Part shown: positions 5,718-13,995 of the stretch, piece after piece | Numbering within the stretch: position 1 is the stretch's first letter | How the letters are laid out: each line of letters begins with the position of its first letter | Made by a program: the position numbers and the translations under genes | The notes under the pieces: generated by a model | Told to the model about the DNA's origin: nothing | The model's database searches: none | What the model saw: only the letters and a program-made list of their open reading frames with translations | NCBI GenBank assembly: GCA_009782405.1 | Contig: WRJC01000062.1 | Span: 1 to 17,209 of the forward strand | DNA from: Oscillospiraceae bacterium | GTDB taxonomy: Bacteria > Bacillota_A > Clostridia > Oscillospirales > WRJC01 | Length of the DNA stretch: 17,209 nt | Direction: 5' to 3'

Positions 5718-7232
5718 ATGAAACAAAAAAACAAAATATCCGCATTGGCCGTCTTTGTTTTGCTTTCCGCATGTTTCGCTTTGTGCCTGCCGTCCTGCGA
5801 CAGCGGCGCAGGGCAAGAATCCGGTGCGCCCGCCGACGAAAAATCGCCGGACGAAAACGATGGGCCCGACCGGCAGGTAGAAGAGGAAGCCGACGAAAAG
5901 CCGATTGAATACAGGGCCGCCGCCGAGCCTTTTGACTGGGGCGGCAAAGAATTCAAAATCCTCGTGAACCCAAATAATAACGACGAATGGCGCGACGTGG
6001 ACTTTACTGCGGAGGAACAAAACGGCGAACCCATAAACGACGCGGTGTATTTGCGCAACCTCACCACAGAGGACATGTTCAATATCCAAATCGTCCCGGT
6101 CAACACGGATTACGGCTCCCATGTGGGCAACATACGAAAAACGGTCAATGCGGGGGAAAACGCCTACGATCTTTCCTTCAACAGCACCTTCGACAGCGCC
6201 ACGCTGTCCCAGGAGGGGATTTTGTACGACCTTTTCCTGGTTCCGGCCCTTGAGCTCGCGCAGCCTTGGTGGGACCAGAACGCGGCAAAAGACCTTTCGA
6301 TCATGAACAAGCTGTACTACATGACCGGGGACATCGGCACCATGTACAAAAAATCCGTGGCGATAATCCTGTTCAACAAACAGATGATGCAGGACTACGC
6401 GCTCGGGAACCCGTACCAGCTGGTGCTGGAAAACAAGTGGACGATGGACAAATTTCTGGAAATGTGCACCGCAGTCTCGCAGGACTTGAACAACGACGGG
6501 AAATGGGACGACAAAGACAAATACGGCCTTTTGGGGTATTGCGACGTCATCGCCGTGAGCCTGATTGGCGGCGGGGTGAAGTTCGCCGAAAAAAACAAGG
6601 ACGACATTCCCGAAATAACCTTCATGAACGAAAAAACGATCGCCATATTCGAAAAAATAACCGGGCTGCTGTATAAACCGGAGCTGTTCTGGAGCTGGTC
6701 GAAAGCGGGATCGAACAACGAGAGGTCGAGGGTGATGTTTGCAAACAACCAGGGGCTGTTCAACTGGAACGAATTTCACTCGATCCCCAACCTGCGCGAA
6801 ATGGAGACCGATTTCGGCATACTCCCGATGCCGCTCTACGACGAAGGCCAAGATAGGTATTACCATTCGGTGAACCCCCACGTGGCGCAGATGATGGCCA
6901 TCCCGACTTCCAATCCCGAACCCGACAAAACCGGGGCGGTCGCTTCCCACCTTGGCGCAATGGGCAAAAACATGCTGACCCCCGCATATTACGACATATC
7001 GCTGAAAGGCAAGCACGCCCGCGACGAAGAATCCATAACGACGATGGACCTCATATTTTCCACCATGACATACGACCCGGGGTATATGAACAACTGGGGC
7101 GGGCTTGCGCAGTTCACGCTGACTATGGTGGACTCGTACAAGGAAGATTTGGTTTCGCAGTACGAAAAACTGGAATCGAAAGCCTTGACAGCGCTCGACA
7201 AGATGACAGAAAAATACGATTCATTGGACTGA
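5718..7232 (+). CDS. extracellular solute-binding lipoprotein (family 1-like)
   Basis: This 504-residue exported lipoprotein starts with a signal peptide (KQKNK then a hydrophobic stretch) and a lipobox-like LPSC, with acylated Cys at residue 27. An acidic, flexible linker (about 28-65) precedes the mature domain. The mature domain begins FDWGGKEFKILVN and has the block NGEPINDAVYLRN that I associate with large carbohydrate-binding lipoproteins of Bacillota ABC importers. Other blocks (DFGILPMP, VNPHVAQ, LTPAYYDISLKGK) are shared with the second lipoprotein (9966-11489), so the two are paralogues. The ATG follows an AAGGGGG. It is 50 bp ahead of the GT2 gene on the same strand. No ABC permease or ATPase is nearby, so it is an orphan binding protein or a sensor/glycan-binding lipoprotein. 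The ligand is unknown. Confidence 0.87.
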   Translation: MKQKNKISALAVFVLLSACFALCLPSCDSGAGQESGAPADEKSPDENDGPDRQVEEEADEKPIEYRAAAEPFDWGGKEFKILVNPNNNDEWRDVDFTAEEQNGEPINDAVYLRNLTTEDMFNIQIVPVNTDYGSHVGNIRKTVNAGENAYDLSFNSTFDSATLSQEGILYDLFLVPALELAQPWWDQNAAKDLSIMNKLYYMTGDIGTMYKKSVAIILFNKQMMQDYALGNPYQLVLENKWTMDKFLEMCTAVSQDLNNDGKWDDKDKYGLLGYCDVIAVSLIGGGVKFAEKNKDDIPEITFMNEKTIAIFEKITGLLYKPELFWSWSKAGSNNERSRVMFANNQGLFNWNEFHSIPNLREMETDFGILPMPLYDEGQDRYYHSVNPHVAQMMAIPTSNPEPDKTGAVASHLGAMGKNMLTPAYYDISLKGKHARDEESITTMDLIFSTMTYDPGYMNNWGGLAQFTLTMVDSYKEDLVSQYEKLESKALTALDKMTEKYDSLD

Positions 7233-7282
7233 TGCGTACTGATGCGGATTTAAAAACAACATCGAAAATCGGGGATTAACAT

Positions 7283-8266
7283 ATGGCTTTGTTATCGGCC
7301 ATCGTGCCTTTGTACAACGAAAAAGAATGCGCCGAAACTTGCTACGGGCGCATTTCCGAGGTTTTGTCTTCAATTGATTCAATTGATTTGAGTGATTCAA
7401 TTGATTTGAGTGATCCGGTCGGTTCGGGCGGCGAAAAGACGGATTATGAGATCATATTCGTAAACGACGGGTCAACCGACGAAACCCCGGCGATAATCGC
7501 CTCGCTGGCAAAAGGGGATCGGCGGCTGAAAGTGGTGAGCCTCTCGAAGAATTTCGGCCAGCAGGCCGCTTTTTCGGCGGGCATGGAATACGCCGCAGGG
7601 GATGCGCTCATATTCATGGATGCGGATATGCAGGATCCCCCCGAACTGATACCGGAATTTGTCGAAAAGTGGCGCGAAGGGTTCCAGATCGTCTACGCCA
7701 AGCGCAAGCGGCGCGAAGGCGAATCGATATTCAAACGATTTACCGCCAAATTGTACTACAGGATGCTCGGCATGCTCTCCGATGCCAATATACCGCAGGA
7801 CACCGGGGATTTCCGGCTCATAGACAGGCGCGTGGCGGATGCTGTGCTTTCAATGCCCGAGCACAACAGATTTTTGAGGGGCATGAGCTGCTGGACAGGG
7901 TTCAGGCAAACTTCAATCGAGTTCGACAGGGGCAAGCGCCATTCGGGAGAGACGAAATACAGCCTGATCAAAATGATCAAGCTCGCCGCCGACGGGATAC
8001 TTTCCTTTTCGGCGAAACCGCTGAAAATAGTGTCGCTGGCCGGCGGCGTCTCGCTGTTTAGTTCGCTCCTTCTCCTCATATACGTGCTCGTTTCCATATT
8101 TTCCGGAAATGCGGAAGCGGGTTGGCCTTCGATCATCTGCGCGATAACCTTTTTCGGGGGGCTGCAGCTTCTGGCGCTCGGCATAATCGGCGAGTACATA
8201 GCCAGGATCTTCGAAGAGGTCAAAGCCCGCCCCAACTACATCGTGGATTTCACGATGAACATATAG
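7283..8266 (+). CDS. family 2 glycosyltransferase, polyprenyl-phosphate hexose type (DPMS/GtrB-like)
   Basis: This 327-residue membrane enzyme likely transfers a hexose from a nucleotide sugar to undecaprenyl phosphate on the inner face of the membrane. It has the GT2 start SAIVPLYNEKE, VNDGSTDET (60-67), NFGQQAAFSAG, the metal-binding DAD (113-115) with QDPPELIPE, TGDFRLIDR and the RHSGETKYSLIKM segment of this family. Two C-terminal membrane helices (about 249-273 and 281-305) follow, as in GtrB. Odd feature: residues 32-44 contain SIDLSD twice, from a perfect tandem 18-bp repeat, in a loop that is usually short. It follows the first lipoprotein by 50 bp and converges on the GT-C-like gene, a plausible user of its lipid-linked sugar. 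No GtrA-type flippase is seen. Confidence 0.92.
   Translation: MALLSAIVPLYNEKECAETCYGRISEVLSSIDSIDLSDSIDLSDPVGSGGEKTDYEIIFVNDGSTDETPAIIASLAKGDRRLKVVSLSKNFGQQAAFSAGMEYAAGDALIFMDADMQDPPELIPEFVEKWREGFQIVYAKRKRREGESIFKRFTAKLYYRMLGMLSDANIPQDTGDFRLIDRRVADAVLSMPEHNRFLRGMSCWTGFRQTSIEFDRGKRHSGETKYSLIKMIKLAADGILSFSAKPLKIVSLAGGVSLFSSLLLLIYVLVSIFSGNAEAGWPSIICAITFFGGLQLLALGIIGEYIARIFEEVKARPNYIVDFTMNI
7377..7412 (+). repeat. tandem 18-bp repeat inside the GT2 gene
   Basis: Two perfect copies of ATTCAATTGATTTGAGTG, preceded by a partial copy (7370-7376). The AT-rich unit keeps the frame and encodes the SIDLSD repeats. Changes in copy number would lengthen the loop by six residues each. Confidence 0.9.
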
Positions 8267-8291
8267 CCGCCCGTTTTTTTTGGCGGGCGGC
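8266..8291. terminator. hairpin between convergent genes, possible bidirectional terminator
   Basis: GCCGCCCG (8266-8273) and CGGGCGGC (8284-8291) form a perfect 8-bp GC stem around TTTTTTTTGG. It fills the 25-bp gap and touches both stop codons. The T-run is in the loop rather than after the stem, so it is not a textbook terminator; its role in separating the two convergent transcripts is inferred. Confidence 0.45.
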
Positions 8292-9935
8292 CTAAGGGGA
8301 ATCGATCGCATTCCACATTTCGCCCATTTCTTCTTCGGTGTTTGGGCGCGTCCGCCTGTACACATACGCCGTCACGCCGTCTTTCAGGCCAAAGGAAACA
8401 TCCATTTTTTCGAAAGCTTTGGCAAACGGGGTATCGGAAGAAAGCATCCGGGCCGGGACGGCCACGGCGCGCTGCTCGTCCGGGTTCAGATGGGTTTGAA
8501 TCGGAAGCGCGAGGACGATATAGCTCACATACACTATGTTGTACGGTTTGCCGTCCCGCTTGTCCACTTCGGGCAAATACGCGATGTTTTTGGATCTTTC
8601 GAGCGGCATGAAACAATCGAGCGAGGCCTTCGTTTTGGCTATGATGTCCGCATTCAGCACGAACGAAGAGGCCAAAACCGCCACATCCCCTTCGAGATTT
8701 TCCACATACAGGGCGAGATCCGCCAGCGCCTTCGCGTCCTCCCTCACCGCCGGATAAACGCTGAAAGATGGGATCGGGGCATACGAGGATATTTCGCCCA
8801 ATGACTGCGGCTGCGCGAAGGGGAGAAATATCCCCGCCGAGCAAAGCGCCGCCACCGCTGCCGCTATCGCTTTCGCGCGCTTCGAGCTTCCCGCGAAATT
8901 CGCCAAAAGAAGCGCGAAAGCGGGGGCGTACAATAACAGATGCTGCTGGCCGTGGGTTTGCACCATGACGAACATGGCGAAAATGGCGGGGGCGAGTGCG
9001 CACAAAAATATCGTCTGCGCGAGTTTTTCCCTTTTTTTCGCGGCCAAAATGTATACGGCATACCCGGCCATGGCCAAAAGCGGCAATATTCCGAAATATC
9101 TCAAAAAAATCCTCACATCCGCGCCAAATGAGAATTTGTACGCCGAATATATGTCGGCGTAGTTTCGGCCGAGCAGCCGATTTGTGACATACCCGAAAAA
9201 AAAAGCGAAGAGCGGGGCCAAAAAGCCGAGCAGCGTGAATGCGGCTTTTTTCAATTTTTCCCCCCGCAGGACAAGCGCATAGGCGACAGCGCACAAAACA
9301 AAGCCGGCCGCGAAAAAAACATACCACCTGCGGAACAGCACAAGCAGGCATAACGCCGTGCCGCCGCAGAAATCGATTTTGGGATCCGCTTTGCAAAAAA
9401 GGAAGATGTACAGCGCAGCAGCAGCCAAAAACACCCCCCCGACGTCCAAAAATCCGAGCAAGGCGAGATAAAACACCATAGGCAGGCAAAAAACCGCCGC
9501 TAAAAACCCCGTGAAATCTTTTGCCGCCTTATACAACAAGCACAAAAAAGGGACGAAATAAAAATTCACGATCGACAGGACGAATACCAGCCGCCCCGCC
9601 CCGAACGCCGCCATCGCGAGCGCGGGCAGGACAGCCGGCATATAGTTGTAGTCGCTGGCGTAAATCGATTCGGCGAGTTCCTTCACGAATTGCCATGGGT
9701 GTGAAAACGCAAGTTTGGACATGGCGGCCGCGCTCTCCCAATAGCCCGCATTATCCCAAAAATACACCTGCCTGGAGAGCGCCAGGTACAAGACAGCCGC
9801 GAGGTTTGCGCCCAAAACGACGGATAGAAATCCGGGGTCGCGAAAAGGCGCCAAAAACGACCGTATTTTGCCCCGCATGACATACAGGCAGCAAAGAAGC
9901 AGGCAAAAAAACATCAAAACCGCTATCGTCGCCAA
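8292..9935 (-). CDS. multi-spanning GT-C-like membrane glycosyltransferase
   Basis: This 547-residue protein has an N-terminal membrane helix, then about ten more hydrophobic helices up to roughly residue 370, and a soluble C-terminal domain of about 170 residues. The first outer loop contains YFWDNAGYWESA, with an acidic residue (D61) where GT-C enzymes such as PMT/ArnT-type transferases keep their catalytic aspartate. GT-C enzymes use polyprenyl-phosphate sugars on the outer face, and the convergent GT2 could make such a donor. The start is a TTG (9935) preceded at 9 bases by GGGGGG; no better ATG lies upstream. It follows the second lipoprotein by 30 bp, so they probably form one transcript. 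Sequence families are diverse; the acceptor is unknown. Confidence 0.75.
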   Translation of the reverse strand: MATIAVLMFFCLLLCCLYVMRGKIRSFLAPFRDPGFLSVVLGANLAAVLYLALSRQVYFWDNAGYWESAAAMSKLAFSHPWQFVKELAESIYASDYNYMPAVLPALAMAAFGAGRLVFVLSIVNFYFVPFLCLLYKAAKDFTGFLAAVFCLPMVFYLALLGFLDVGGVFLAAAALYIFLFCKADPKIDFCGGTALCLLVLFRRWYVFFAAGFVLCAVAYALVLRGEKLKKAAFTLLGFLAPLFAFFFGYVTNRLLGRNYADIYSAYKFSFGADVRIFLRYFGILPLLAMAGYAVYILAAKKREKLAQTIFLCALAPAIFAMFVMVQTHGQQHLLLYAPAFALLLANFAGSSKRAKAIAAAVAALCSAGIFLPFAQPQSLGEISSYAPIPSFSVYPAVREDAKALADLALYVENLEGDVAVLASSFVLNADIIAKTKASLDCFMPLERSKNIAYLPEVDKRDGKPYNIVYVSYIVLALPIQTHLNPDEQRAVAVPARMLSSDTPFAKAFEKMDVSFGLKDGVTAYVYRRTRPNTEEEMGEMWNAIDSP

Positions 9936-9965
9936 ATCAGCTGTCCCCCCTGTTTTTGCGTCAAA

Positions 9966-11489
9966 TCAACCCAATTTTTCGTAAGCATCCACCATTTTTT
10001 CTATAGCGGTCTCCATTTTGCCCACCAATGAATCGAACTTGGAGGCCCACTGCACCACCATGTCGCGCCCGTAGCGCTCGCAGGTACCCGCGCCCATACC
10101 GCCGAAATCGTAGATGTATCCTATGTCGTAGGCGATGTTCGAGAGTATTATGTCGAGCATTTCCTGACTTTCGTCGTCGCGCGCATACTTGCCCTTCAGG
10201 TTTATGTCGTAATAGGCGGGCTGCAGCGTGTATTTCGACTCGGCGCACAAATCTTCGAGTATCATTCCCGTCCTGGAGACGTCGCCGGCGGTGATGGCTA
10301 TCGAAACGCCCGCGCCTGTGTGCGGATTGTTGTTTGTTATGTATTTTTCCTGCGACTTTTCGAGTTTCGGGCAGGGCAATATGCCGAAATCCATTTCCAT
10401 TCCCCTGAGCCTCTCGACGATCCTCATGCGGATCCAAGAAAACAGCGCCCTGTTTTCCGAGAACATCTTCACCTGCTCGTCATATATCGGGAACTTGCCC
10501 TCATAGCTGTGCAGGTTGACGGAATTATCGGTGTCTGAGAGCATCTCCGAAAGCTTGTCGGTTATCCTGTAGCATCTCTCAGAGCCGAAAGTGATGATGG
10601 GATAATCGTTTTCGTCCTTGCTCACTATCTTTTCGCCACCCGAAACGATGAAGGATGCAGCCGTGTCGCCCTGAAGTATGTAGCCGAACATGTCGTCCAA
10701 TATGTACATCGCGCCGTCGCCGTTCAAATCTTTGGACACTTTCCTGCCCATTTCCATCAGCTTGTCGAACGTCCATTCGCCCGCCCTCACTATGTCGTAG
10801 GGGCTTTCGAGCTCATGATCCTGCCAGACCGACTTGTTGAAGATCATCGCCTCCATGGAGTCGTTGTCCATAATGAGCAAGTCCCCCTGGATCACGAACA
10901 GTTTGTTCAGGATCGAAAGGTCCTTCACGCATCCTTGGGTCCACCAGGGTTTGGACAGATCCAGATTGGGTATGTCGAAGAGATCCAAAAGGTTGCCCCC
11001 CTGGGCCAGCCCCGCCACTTCTTTTATATGCGGCACGATCACGTCGAAATTATCCTCGCCCGCTTTCACGTCCCTCTGGGTTATGGAGACCACCTGCGGG
11101 TTTTCGACCACCCTCTCGGTTATCAATATATTGTATTTGTCCTCTATTTTCTTGTTTCTGATATAGACCGCGTCGTTGATCACATCGCCGTTCTCCTCCT
11201 CGGCGGACAGATCCCTGTGATCCCATTCCGCCCAGTCGGGGCTGTTTACCGTCCTCGCCAAGAAATTGAATTCATAGCCGCCGAAATCCTTGGCCTCGAG
11301 ATCGGGATATATCCGCTCGGTGGCGGGCTGTTCTTCGTTTTGCGAATCGCCCTGGTCCGCATTTTCGGCTCCGCCGTCGGATTTTTTTTCCTCTTCTTCT
11401 TTCGCGTTGCATCCCGCAAGCGCCAAAATCGAAGCGAAAAGCGCCAAAGCCAAAACCAGCGCCAATAATTTTTTGCCAAATGGTCTCAT
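9966..11489 (-). CDS. extracellular solute-binding lipoprotein (family 1-like), paralogue
   Basis: This 507-residue lipoprotein has a clear signal peptide and lipobox LAGC (Cys27), then a charged linker (EEEEKKSDGG...). The mature domain begins DFGGYEFNFLAR and shares NGDVINDAVYIRN, DFGILPCP, NNPHTG and LQPAYYDINLKGK with the lipoprotein at 5718-7232. The ATG is preceded by GGGAGGG (11506-11500). It sits on the minus strand, 60 bp after the isomerase gene and 30 bp before the GT-C-like gene. I see no good minus-strand promoter in the 60-bp gap, so it is likely transcribed from upstream (promoter at 13232-13260). No permease accompanies it. Likely carbohydrate binding; the ligand is unknown. 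Confidence 0.88.
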   Translation of the reverse strand: MRPFGKKLLALVLALALFASILALAGCNAKEEEEKKSDGGAENADQGDSQNEEQPATERIYPDLEAKDFGGYEFNFLARTVNSPDWAEWDHRDLSAEEENGDVINDAVYIRNKKIEDKYNILITERVVENPQVVSITQRDVKAGEDNFDVIVPHIKEVAGLAQGGNLLDLFDIPNLDLSKPWWTQGCVKDLSILNKLFVIQGDLLIMDNDSMEAMIFNKSVWQDHELESPYDIVRAGEWTFDKLMEMGRKVSKDLNGDGAMYILDDMFGYILQGDTAASFIVSGGEKIVSKDENDYPIITFGSERCYRITDKLSEMLSDTDNSVNLHSYEGKFPIYDEQVKMFSENRALFSWIRMRIVERLRGMEMDFGILPCPKLEKSQEKYITNNNPHTGAGVSIAITAGDVSRTGMILEDLCAESKYTLQPAYYDINLKGKYARDDESQEMLDIILSNIAYDIGYIYDFGGMGAGTCERYGRDMVVQWASKFDSLVGKMETAIEKMVDAYEKLG

Positions 11490-11517
11490 GTAAATTTTTC
11501 CCTCCCAAAAAAAATAC

Positions 11518-11546
11518 TTGATATTTCGCTTTTTTTCGTGTATAAT
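11518..11546 (+). promoter_or_regulatory. consensus-like promoter pointing against the operon
   Basis: On the plus strand TTGATA (11518-11523), a 17-bp spacer and TATAAT (11541-11546) match the style of the other promoters here. Transcription would start near 11553 and run antisense through the isomerase-type gene; no plus-strand gene follows for 1.7 kb. AT-rich intergenic sequence could produce this by chance. Confidence 0.45.
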
Positions 11547-11549
11547 GCT

Positions 11550-12332
11550 TTACAGCAGCTCTTCGAGCGCATCGTACGCCCTTTGAAGGCTGGTTTTGTA
11601 GTCGTTGCAGGAAAGCCCCGCTTCCACCGAAAGCCTGCCGTTGAAGTTCGCCGACCGAAGCGCGTCGAAAAACGGCTTGTATTCGTATCCGTCGCCCTTT
11701 GAAGGCATCACCCTGGGCTGGGGCTTGCCTATGTGGGCGTGCCTGATATAGCCCTTGTAGTTTTTGAAGTCCGCCAAGTCTTCGCCTTCGCCGATCACGT
11801 GGTACAGATCCGCCATCACCTTGATGTTGGGCACGTTTGCAAGTTTGGCCACTTTCACGCTCTCGTCCGTCCTGTTGATCATCGGCGTTTCGTTTTGGCG
11901 CAGCCCCTCAAGGGCGAAAATGACCCCGAACTCGTCGAGTGCCGGCGATATGGCGTATTTGCATATTTCGGCCATCTGCTCGATCACGTTCTCGTATCTG
12001 TCGGGCGAAGGAAGCACCCTCGCGCCGCCCGCCCCCATCACGAGCGTGGATATGTTCAGATCGGAAGCGGAACAAAGAAGCTTGTACATATACTCGCGGA
12101 TTTTTTCGAGCGCCTCTTTCGACTGGGAGCCGGAAGGGTCGTATTCTCCGGGGAACGCGTGCTGGCCCACCTCGCAGCGGATTTTGTACTTGTCGAGCGT
12201 GCGCAGCGCCGAATCCAAGGCCGCCCTGTTTTCGCGGAATCCCGATATCCCGCATTCAATGTACCTGTAGCCGATTTCGCTCGCAATTTTGACCGTGTTT
12301 TCGTCGGTGCCGCAGCAAAGTCCTAAAATCAT
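11550..12332 (-). CDS. TIM-barrel sugar phosphate isomerase/epimerase-type protein (AP-endonuclease-2 fold)
   Basis: This 260-residue protein belongs to the xylose-isomerase-like TIM-barrel superfamily. Candidate metal and catalytic residues are E142 in FALEGLRQNE, D175 in VMADLYHV, H198/H200 in IRHAHIGKP and E237 in SVEAGL. They line up with those of the neighbouring paralogue. Members isomerise or epimerise sugars or inositol derivatives; the substrate cannot be told from sequence alone. The ATG has GGAGG (minus strand) 6-10 bases upstream. It follows the paralogue by 32 bp and precedes the second lipoprotein, so it likely belongs to a four-gene operon for carbohydrate handling. A plus-strand promoter-like site at 11518-11546 points into it. 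Confidence 0.85.
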   Translation of the reverse strand: MILGLCCGTDENTVKIASEIGYRYIECGISGFRENRAALDSALRTLDKYKIRCEVGQHAFPGEYDPSGSQSKEALEKIREYMYKLLCSASDLNISTLVMGAGGARVLPSPDRYENVIEQMAEICKYAISPALDEFGVIFALEGLRQNETPMINRTDESVKVAKLANVPNIKVMADLYHVIGEGEDLADFKNYKGYIRHAHIGKPQPRVMPSKGDGYEYKPFFDALRSANFNGRLSVEAGLSCNDYKTSLQRAYDALEELL

Positions 12333-12364
12333 GATAATTCCTCCATTTTGTTTTTTGTATAAAT

Positions 12365-13198
12365 TTAAAAACTCTTAATGTATTCAAGAGATTTTTTCGA
12401 TTCCGCGTAAAACTGCTTGTTTTCCGCGCTGACCCAATCGGGGACCGAGGCGTCCGCCGCATGGAAGCCGAGCGAGCCCTCAATCGAGAGGCCGCCCCCA
12501 TATCCCGCCGATTTCAGGCCGGAAAAAAATTTTTCGTACAGCGCCCCCGCTTCATCTCCCTCATGGGGGTAAAAACGGCTGTTTATGGGGTTTGCTATGT
12601 GGCAGTGCGCCAGCATTTCCTTGTGTTTTGGCAGCAGCGCGATGTCGTCGTTTTCAAGGCCGATGTGGTAAAGATCCGCGAGGAGCCCGACTTTGGGGCT
12701 GTTTGCCCGTTTTGCCAGATTTATGCATTCCCCCAACGAATTCAATATGTTCGTCTCGCCGCGGTTCAGTTCCTCTATCGCCAGAACAAAGCCGTATTTC
12801 TCGGCGGCGGGCAAAAGATGCGCCTCTATGAGCCCGGCGATTTGCTCGATTGCGGACTCCTTGGAGAAGCCTTCGGGGACTTTTCTCGCCCCCCCGCTCC
12901 CAAACACCACTATTTTGAATTTCAGCCCTTTCGTCTTTTCGAATATTTCCCCGATGTAGTCGCCCGCTTTTTGCGGTTCCGCCTTTTCCCCCGTGAGGCG
13001 GATGTCCCCGGGGAACAAAACGTTTGCCGCCATGCATTCTATGCCGCTTTGTTCGAGCGCCCCCGAAAAATCCTCGATTTCCGGCTTTGCCGCGGCGTAC
13101 ATCGGGGAGAGCGCGGTTTCCGCGTAGTCGAATCCCGTTTCCTTCAGGATCTTCACGTGTTGCAGGTTTTTGAACGATATGCAATTTCCGTACAGCAT
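12365..13198 (-). CDS. TIM-barrel sugar phosphate isomerase/epimerase-type protein, first of a tandem pair
   Basis: This 277-residue paralogue of the next gene has the same layout: N-terminal strand (LYGNCISF), E142/E143 in [11 protein letters not shown]175 in [10 protein letters not shown]198/H200 in LAHCHIANP and E240 in LSIEGSLGF. The spacing of metal ligands is the same in both, so both should be active enzymes. Low similarity elsewhere suggests different substrates. The ATG is preceded by AGGAGG, and a good promoter (13232-13260) drives it, making it the first gene of the minus-strand operon. It is divergent from the uracil-DNA glycosylase gene. The substrate is unknown. Confidence 0.85.
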   Translation of the reverse strand: MLYGNCISFKNLQHVKILKETGFDYAETALSPMYAAAKPEIEDFSGALEQSGIECMAANVLFPGDIRLTGEKAEPQKAGDYIGEIFEKTKGLKFKIVVFGSGGARKVPEGFSKESAIEQIAGLIEAHLLPAAEKYGFVLAIEELNRGETNILNSLGECINLAKRANSPKVGLLADLYHIGLENDDIALLPKHKEMLAHCHIANPINSRFYPHEGDEAGALYEKFFSGLKSAGYGGGLSIEGSLGFHAADASVPDWVSAENKQFYAESKKSLEYIKSF

Positions 13199-13231
13199 AA
13201 ATCCTCCTTGTGGACTAAATGTATTATCTCT

Positions 13232-13260
13232 ATTTTACATAATATACAAGATAAAGTCAA
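13232..13260 (-). promoter_or_regulatory. promoter of the isomerase-lipoprotein-GT-C operon
   Basis: On the minus strand TTGACT (13260-13255), a 17-bp spacer and TAAAAT (13237-13232) lie 34 bp before the first gene. Confidence 0.75.
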
Positions 13261-13309
13261 GTGCAAATTCAAAAATTTTTGCCTGTAAAATATATTAAGG
13301 GGAAAACAA

Positions 13310-13891
13310 ATGGAAAACATCGAAAATTCCGAAAGGCGCTGGGCCGAACTTTGCGGGGAGTGTGCGGCCTGCAAAAAATGCGGGCTGGGCGAAACGAAAA
13401 ACAAATCGGTTTTCGGAAAAGGTTCGCATACTGCGAAAATCATGTTCGTGGGCGAGGCGCCCGGCGAATCCGAGGACAAAGAAGGGCTGCCCTTCGTGGG
13501 CAGGGCGGGAAAACTGCTCGATTTGTTTATGAGCTACGTCGATCTTGGCCCGGACAACGTATACATAACAAACATCTTGAAATGCCGCCCGCCCAAAAAC
13601 CGCGATCCCGAACCTTCCGAGCAGGATCTCTGCATAGAATACCTGCGGCTCCAGACAAAGCTCTTGGATCCGAAAATCATCGTCTGTTTGGGCAGGATCG
13701 CCGCCATGCGGATAATAAAGCCGGATTTTCGGATAACGGCGGAACACGGCATATGGTCGGCAAAAGGCGATACGCACATGACCGCCGTCTACCACCCTTC
13801 GGCGCTGCTCAGGGATCCATCGAAAAAAGCGGATGCTCTCGCCGATTTCAAGGAAGTGCGAAAAAAAGCCCTTGAACTCGGGATTTTGTAA
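13310..13891 (+). CDS. uracil-DNA glycosylase, family 4 (Fe-S type)
   Basis: This 193-residue DNA repair enzyme removes uracil from DNA and starts base excision. Four cysteines fit the family-4 [4Fe-4S] ligands: C21 and C24 (CKKCGLG), C92 (ILKCRPP) and C108. The active-site block [12 protein letters not shown] with [10 protein letters not shown] (48-70) and the C-terminal YHPSALLR (161-168) are both intact. Length is normal for the bacterial family. The ATG follows AAGGGG. It is divergent from the isomerase operon and followed 104 bp later by the EF-G paralogue on the same strand, which has its own promoter. No -10/-35 pair stands out for this gene; weak candidates exist in the 13199-13309 gap. 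Confidence 0.94.
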   Translation: MENIENSERRWAELCGECAACKKCGLGETKNKSVFGKGSHTAKIMFVGEAPGESEDKEGLPFVGRAGKLLDLFMSYVDLGPDNVYITNILKCRPPKNRDPEPSEQDLCIEYLRLQTKLLDPKIIVCLGRIAAMRIIKPDFRITAEHGIWSAKGDTHMTAVYHPSALLRDPSKKADALADFKEVRKKALELGIL

Positions 13892-13929
13892 AATTTTTCG
13901 CATAAGGCGCAAAAACAGCAAAAAACATC

Positions 13930-13958
13930 TTGCAATCGCGCGAAAAATGGTGTATAAT
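13930..13958 (+). promoter_or_regulatory. promoter of the EF-G paralogue
   Basis: TTGCAA (13930-13935), a 17-bp spacer and TATAAT (13953-13958) lie 37 bp before the ATG. Confidence 0.78.
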
Positions 13959-13995
13959 GGGTGCATTACATATAATTAACGGAGGAACAATATAA

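Noticed and set aside
5712..7016. 434-codon minus-strand frame opposite the first lipoprotein
   Set aside because: It is a shadow of the codon pattern of the real gene; its translation has a biased Val/His/Arg-rich composition and no recognisable motif.
8236..9489. 417-codon minus-strand frame overlapping the GT-C-like gene
   Set aside because: It overlaps the membrane protein in another frame and translates to a Cys/Arg/Gly-rich sequence without family features.
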